Below are positions 6,063-6,591 of a stretch of 6,591 bases of DNA, in pieces (position 1 is the stretch's first letter; every line of letters starts with the position of its first letter). The stretch is from Clostridia bacterium (GTDB lineage Bacteria > Bacillota > Clostridia > UBA1381), in NCBI GenBank assembly GCA_008668455.1, contig RQCD01000108.1, positions 1-6,591 on the forward strand, written 5' to 3'. Under the pieces are notes generated by a model. The model ran no database searches and was not told the origin of the DNA. It worked only from the letters and a program-made list of their open reading frames with translations. A program made the position numbers and the translations under genes.

Positions 6063-6591
6063 TTATTCGGAATACTCTCTTACTCTGTATTCTACGCCGA
6101 TTGATTCCGCCACCTTGCGGCATGCCTCGATTTCCTCCGGTCCGATCACATCCACCACACTCAAAACCACATGCGGCACATATTCCTTTGCCTTTTTCGC
6201 AAAATCCAGCATTTCATAAACCCCGTCCTCGCCAAAATCGCATTTGCAGATTTTCTGATATTCTGCCGCAGTGGACGCATTCAGGCTGATCGAAATCGTG
6301 TCCACCAGACCCGTCATCTCCGGGGTTACATCCCTTTTTGCGCAATGGCTGGCATGTCCGTTGGTGTTGATCCGGATCTTCTGGCTGCCGTTTTTCCGAA
6401 TCCAGCGGCAAACCTCCATCACAACGTCAAACCGCATCAGCGGCTCGCCATAGCCGCAGAATACGATCTCCGGATAGTTTTCAAAATGCTGATCCTTTAA
6501 CTGCTCAATAATCTCCTCCGCTGACGGTTCGCGCTTCAGCCATAAATACAGCTGATAAACACCGGAGGGCGTAAACAGGATGCAGAAGCAG
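6063..6591 (-). CDS. Radical SAM protein, TatD-linked type (5' end outside window)
   Basis: Partial radical SAM enzyme that would use a [4Fe-4S] cluster to cleave S-adenosylmethionine; its substrate is unknown. The frame enters at the window edge and runs 175 codons to TAA at 6065-6063. The first visible residues, CFCI, are the end of the CxxxCxxC cluster motif, with the earlier cysteine(s) outside. Next come a hydrophobic/aromatic stretch, LKREPSAEEIIEQL, then IVFCGYGEP, the GGEP-type SAM-binding motif, then IRINTNG, LVDTISISLNA and HVVLSVVDV. This order matches the family I know as TatD-associated radical SAM proteins (TIGR04038). The match is from recalled motifs, not a search. The tatD gene, if linked, would lie outside the window. 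The ATG at 6437 is internal (in EPLMRFD) and not the start, because homologous motifs continue upstream. It is convergent with the ARH-like gene and shares its terminator. Confidence 0.87.
   Translation of the reverse strand, partial: CFCILFTPSGVYQLYLWLKREPSAEEIIEQLKDQHFENYPEIVFCGYGEPLMRFDVVMEVCRWIRKNGSQKIRINTNGHASHCAKRDVTPEMTGLVDTISISLNASTAAEYQKICKCDFGEDGVYEMLDFAKKAKEYVPHVVLSVVDVIGPEEIEACRKVAESIGVEYRVREYSE

Noticed and set aside
5927..6289. Plus-strand open frame of about 120 codons
   Set aside because: It runs through the 6003-6051 terminator and is antisense to the radical SAM gene; low-complexity Pro/His-rich translation and no ribosome-binding site.
1..6591. Novel multi-gene defence or mobile system
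   Set aside because: All recognised genes belong to known families, sit in separate small units with their own terminators, and no transposase, integrase, CRISPR-like array or toxin-antitoxin pair is visible.

Overview
The window looks like chromosome from an anaerobic, low-to-moderate-GC Clostridia member, probably Lachnospiraceae or Oscillospiraceae. This rests on gene content: a BlaR1/M56-type membrane peptidase remnant of the kind common in gut Clostridia, a butanol-dehydrogenase-type iron ADH, a TepA ClpP-like protease, a Glu111-type MetA, an ADP-ribosylglycohydrolase-family protein and a TatD-linked radical SAM protein. Shine-Dalgarno sites are strong (AGGAGG type) and rho-independent terminators are frequent. 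No species can be named from the sequence alone. I see no mobile element, CRISPR array, tRNA or rRNA.

Layout. (1) Positions 1-1145, plus strand: the 3' part of a broken M56/BlaR1-like gene, with a frameshift near 175-188 and an in-frame TAG at 282-284. It ends before a bidirectional terminator (1192-1222). (2) Positions 1242-3151, minus strand: tepA followed by an iron-dependent alcohol dehydrogenase. They are 44 bp apart, and the ADH appears to have its own promoter, whose -35 box overlaps the tepA stop codon. (3) Positions 3152-3315: the divergent tepA/metA intergenic region. It holds a good metA promoter and, just after the predicted transcription start, a perfect 19-bp inverted repeat with a 3-nt loop. 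(4) Positions 3316-4233, plus strand: metA, with a terminator at 4246-4273. (5) Positions 4363-5976, plus strand: a two-domain ADP-ribosylglycohydrolase-family protein with its own near-consensus promoter, in which the -35 box is one arm of a small inverted repeat. (6) A long bidirectional hairpin terminator (6003-6051) separates it from a convergent, 5'-truncated radical SAM gene (6063 to the window edge).

The genes do not form one pathway. Each is a small transcription unit bounded by its own promoter or terminator: methionine biosynthesis (metA), aldehyde/alcohol redox (ADH), protein processing (TepA), possible ADP-ribose or glycoside chemistry (ARH-like) and radical SAM chemistry. I found no convincing evidence for a new multi-gene system. 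The points most worth checking are the hairpin at the 5' end of the metA transcript, the variant metal motifs and extra C-terminal domain of the ARH-like protein, and the decaying M56 gene carrying a GGADGPT motif.
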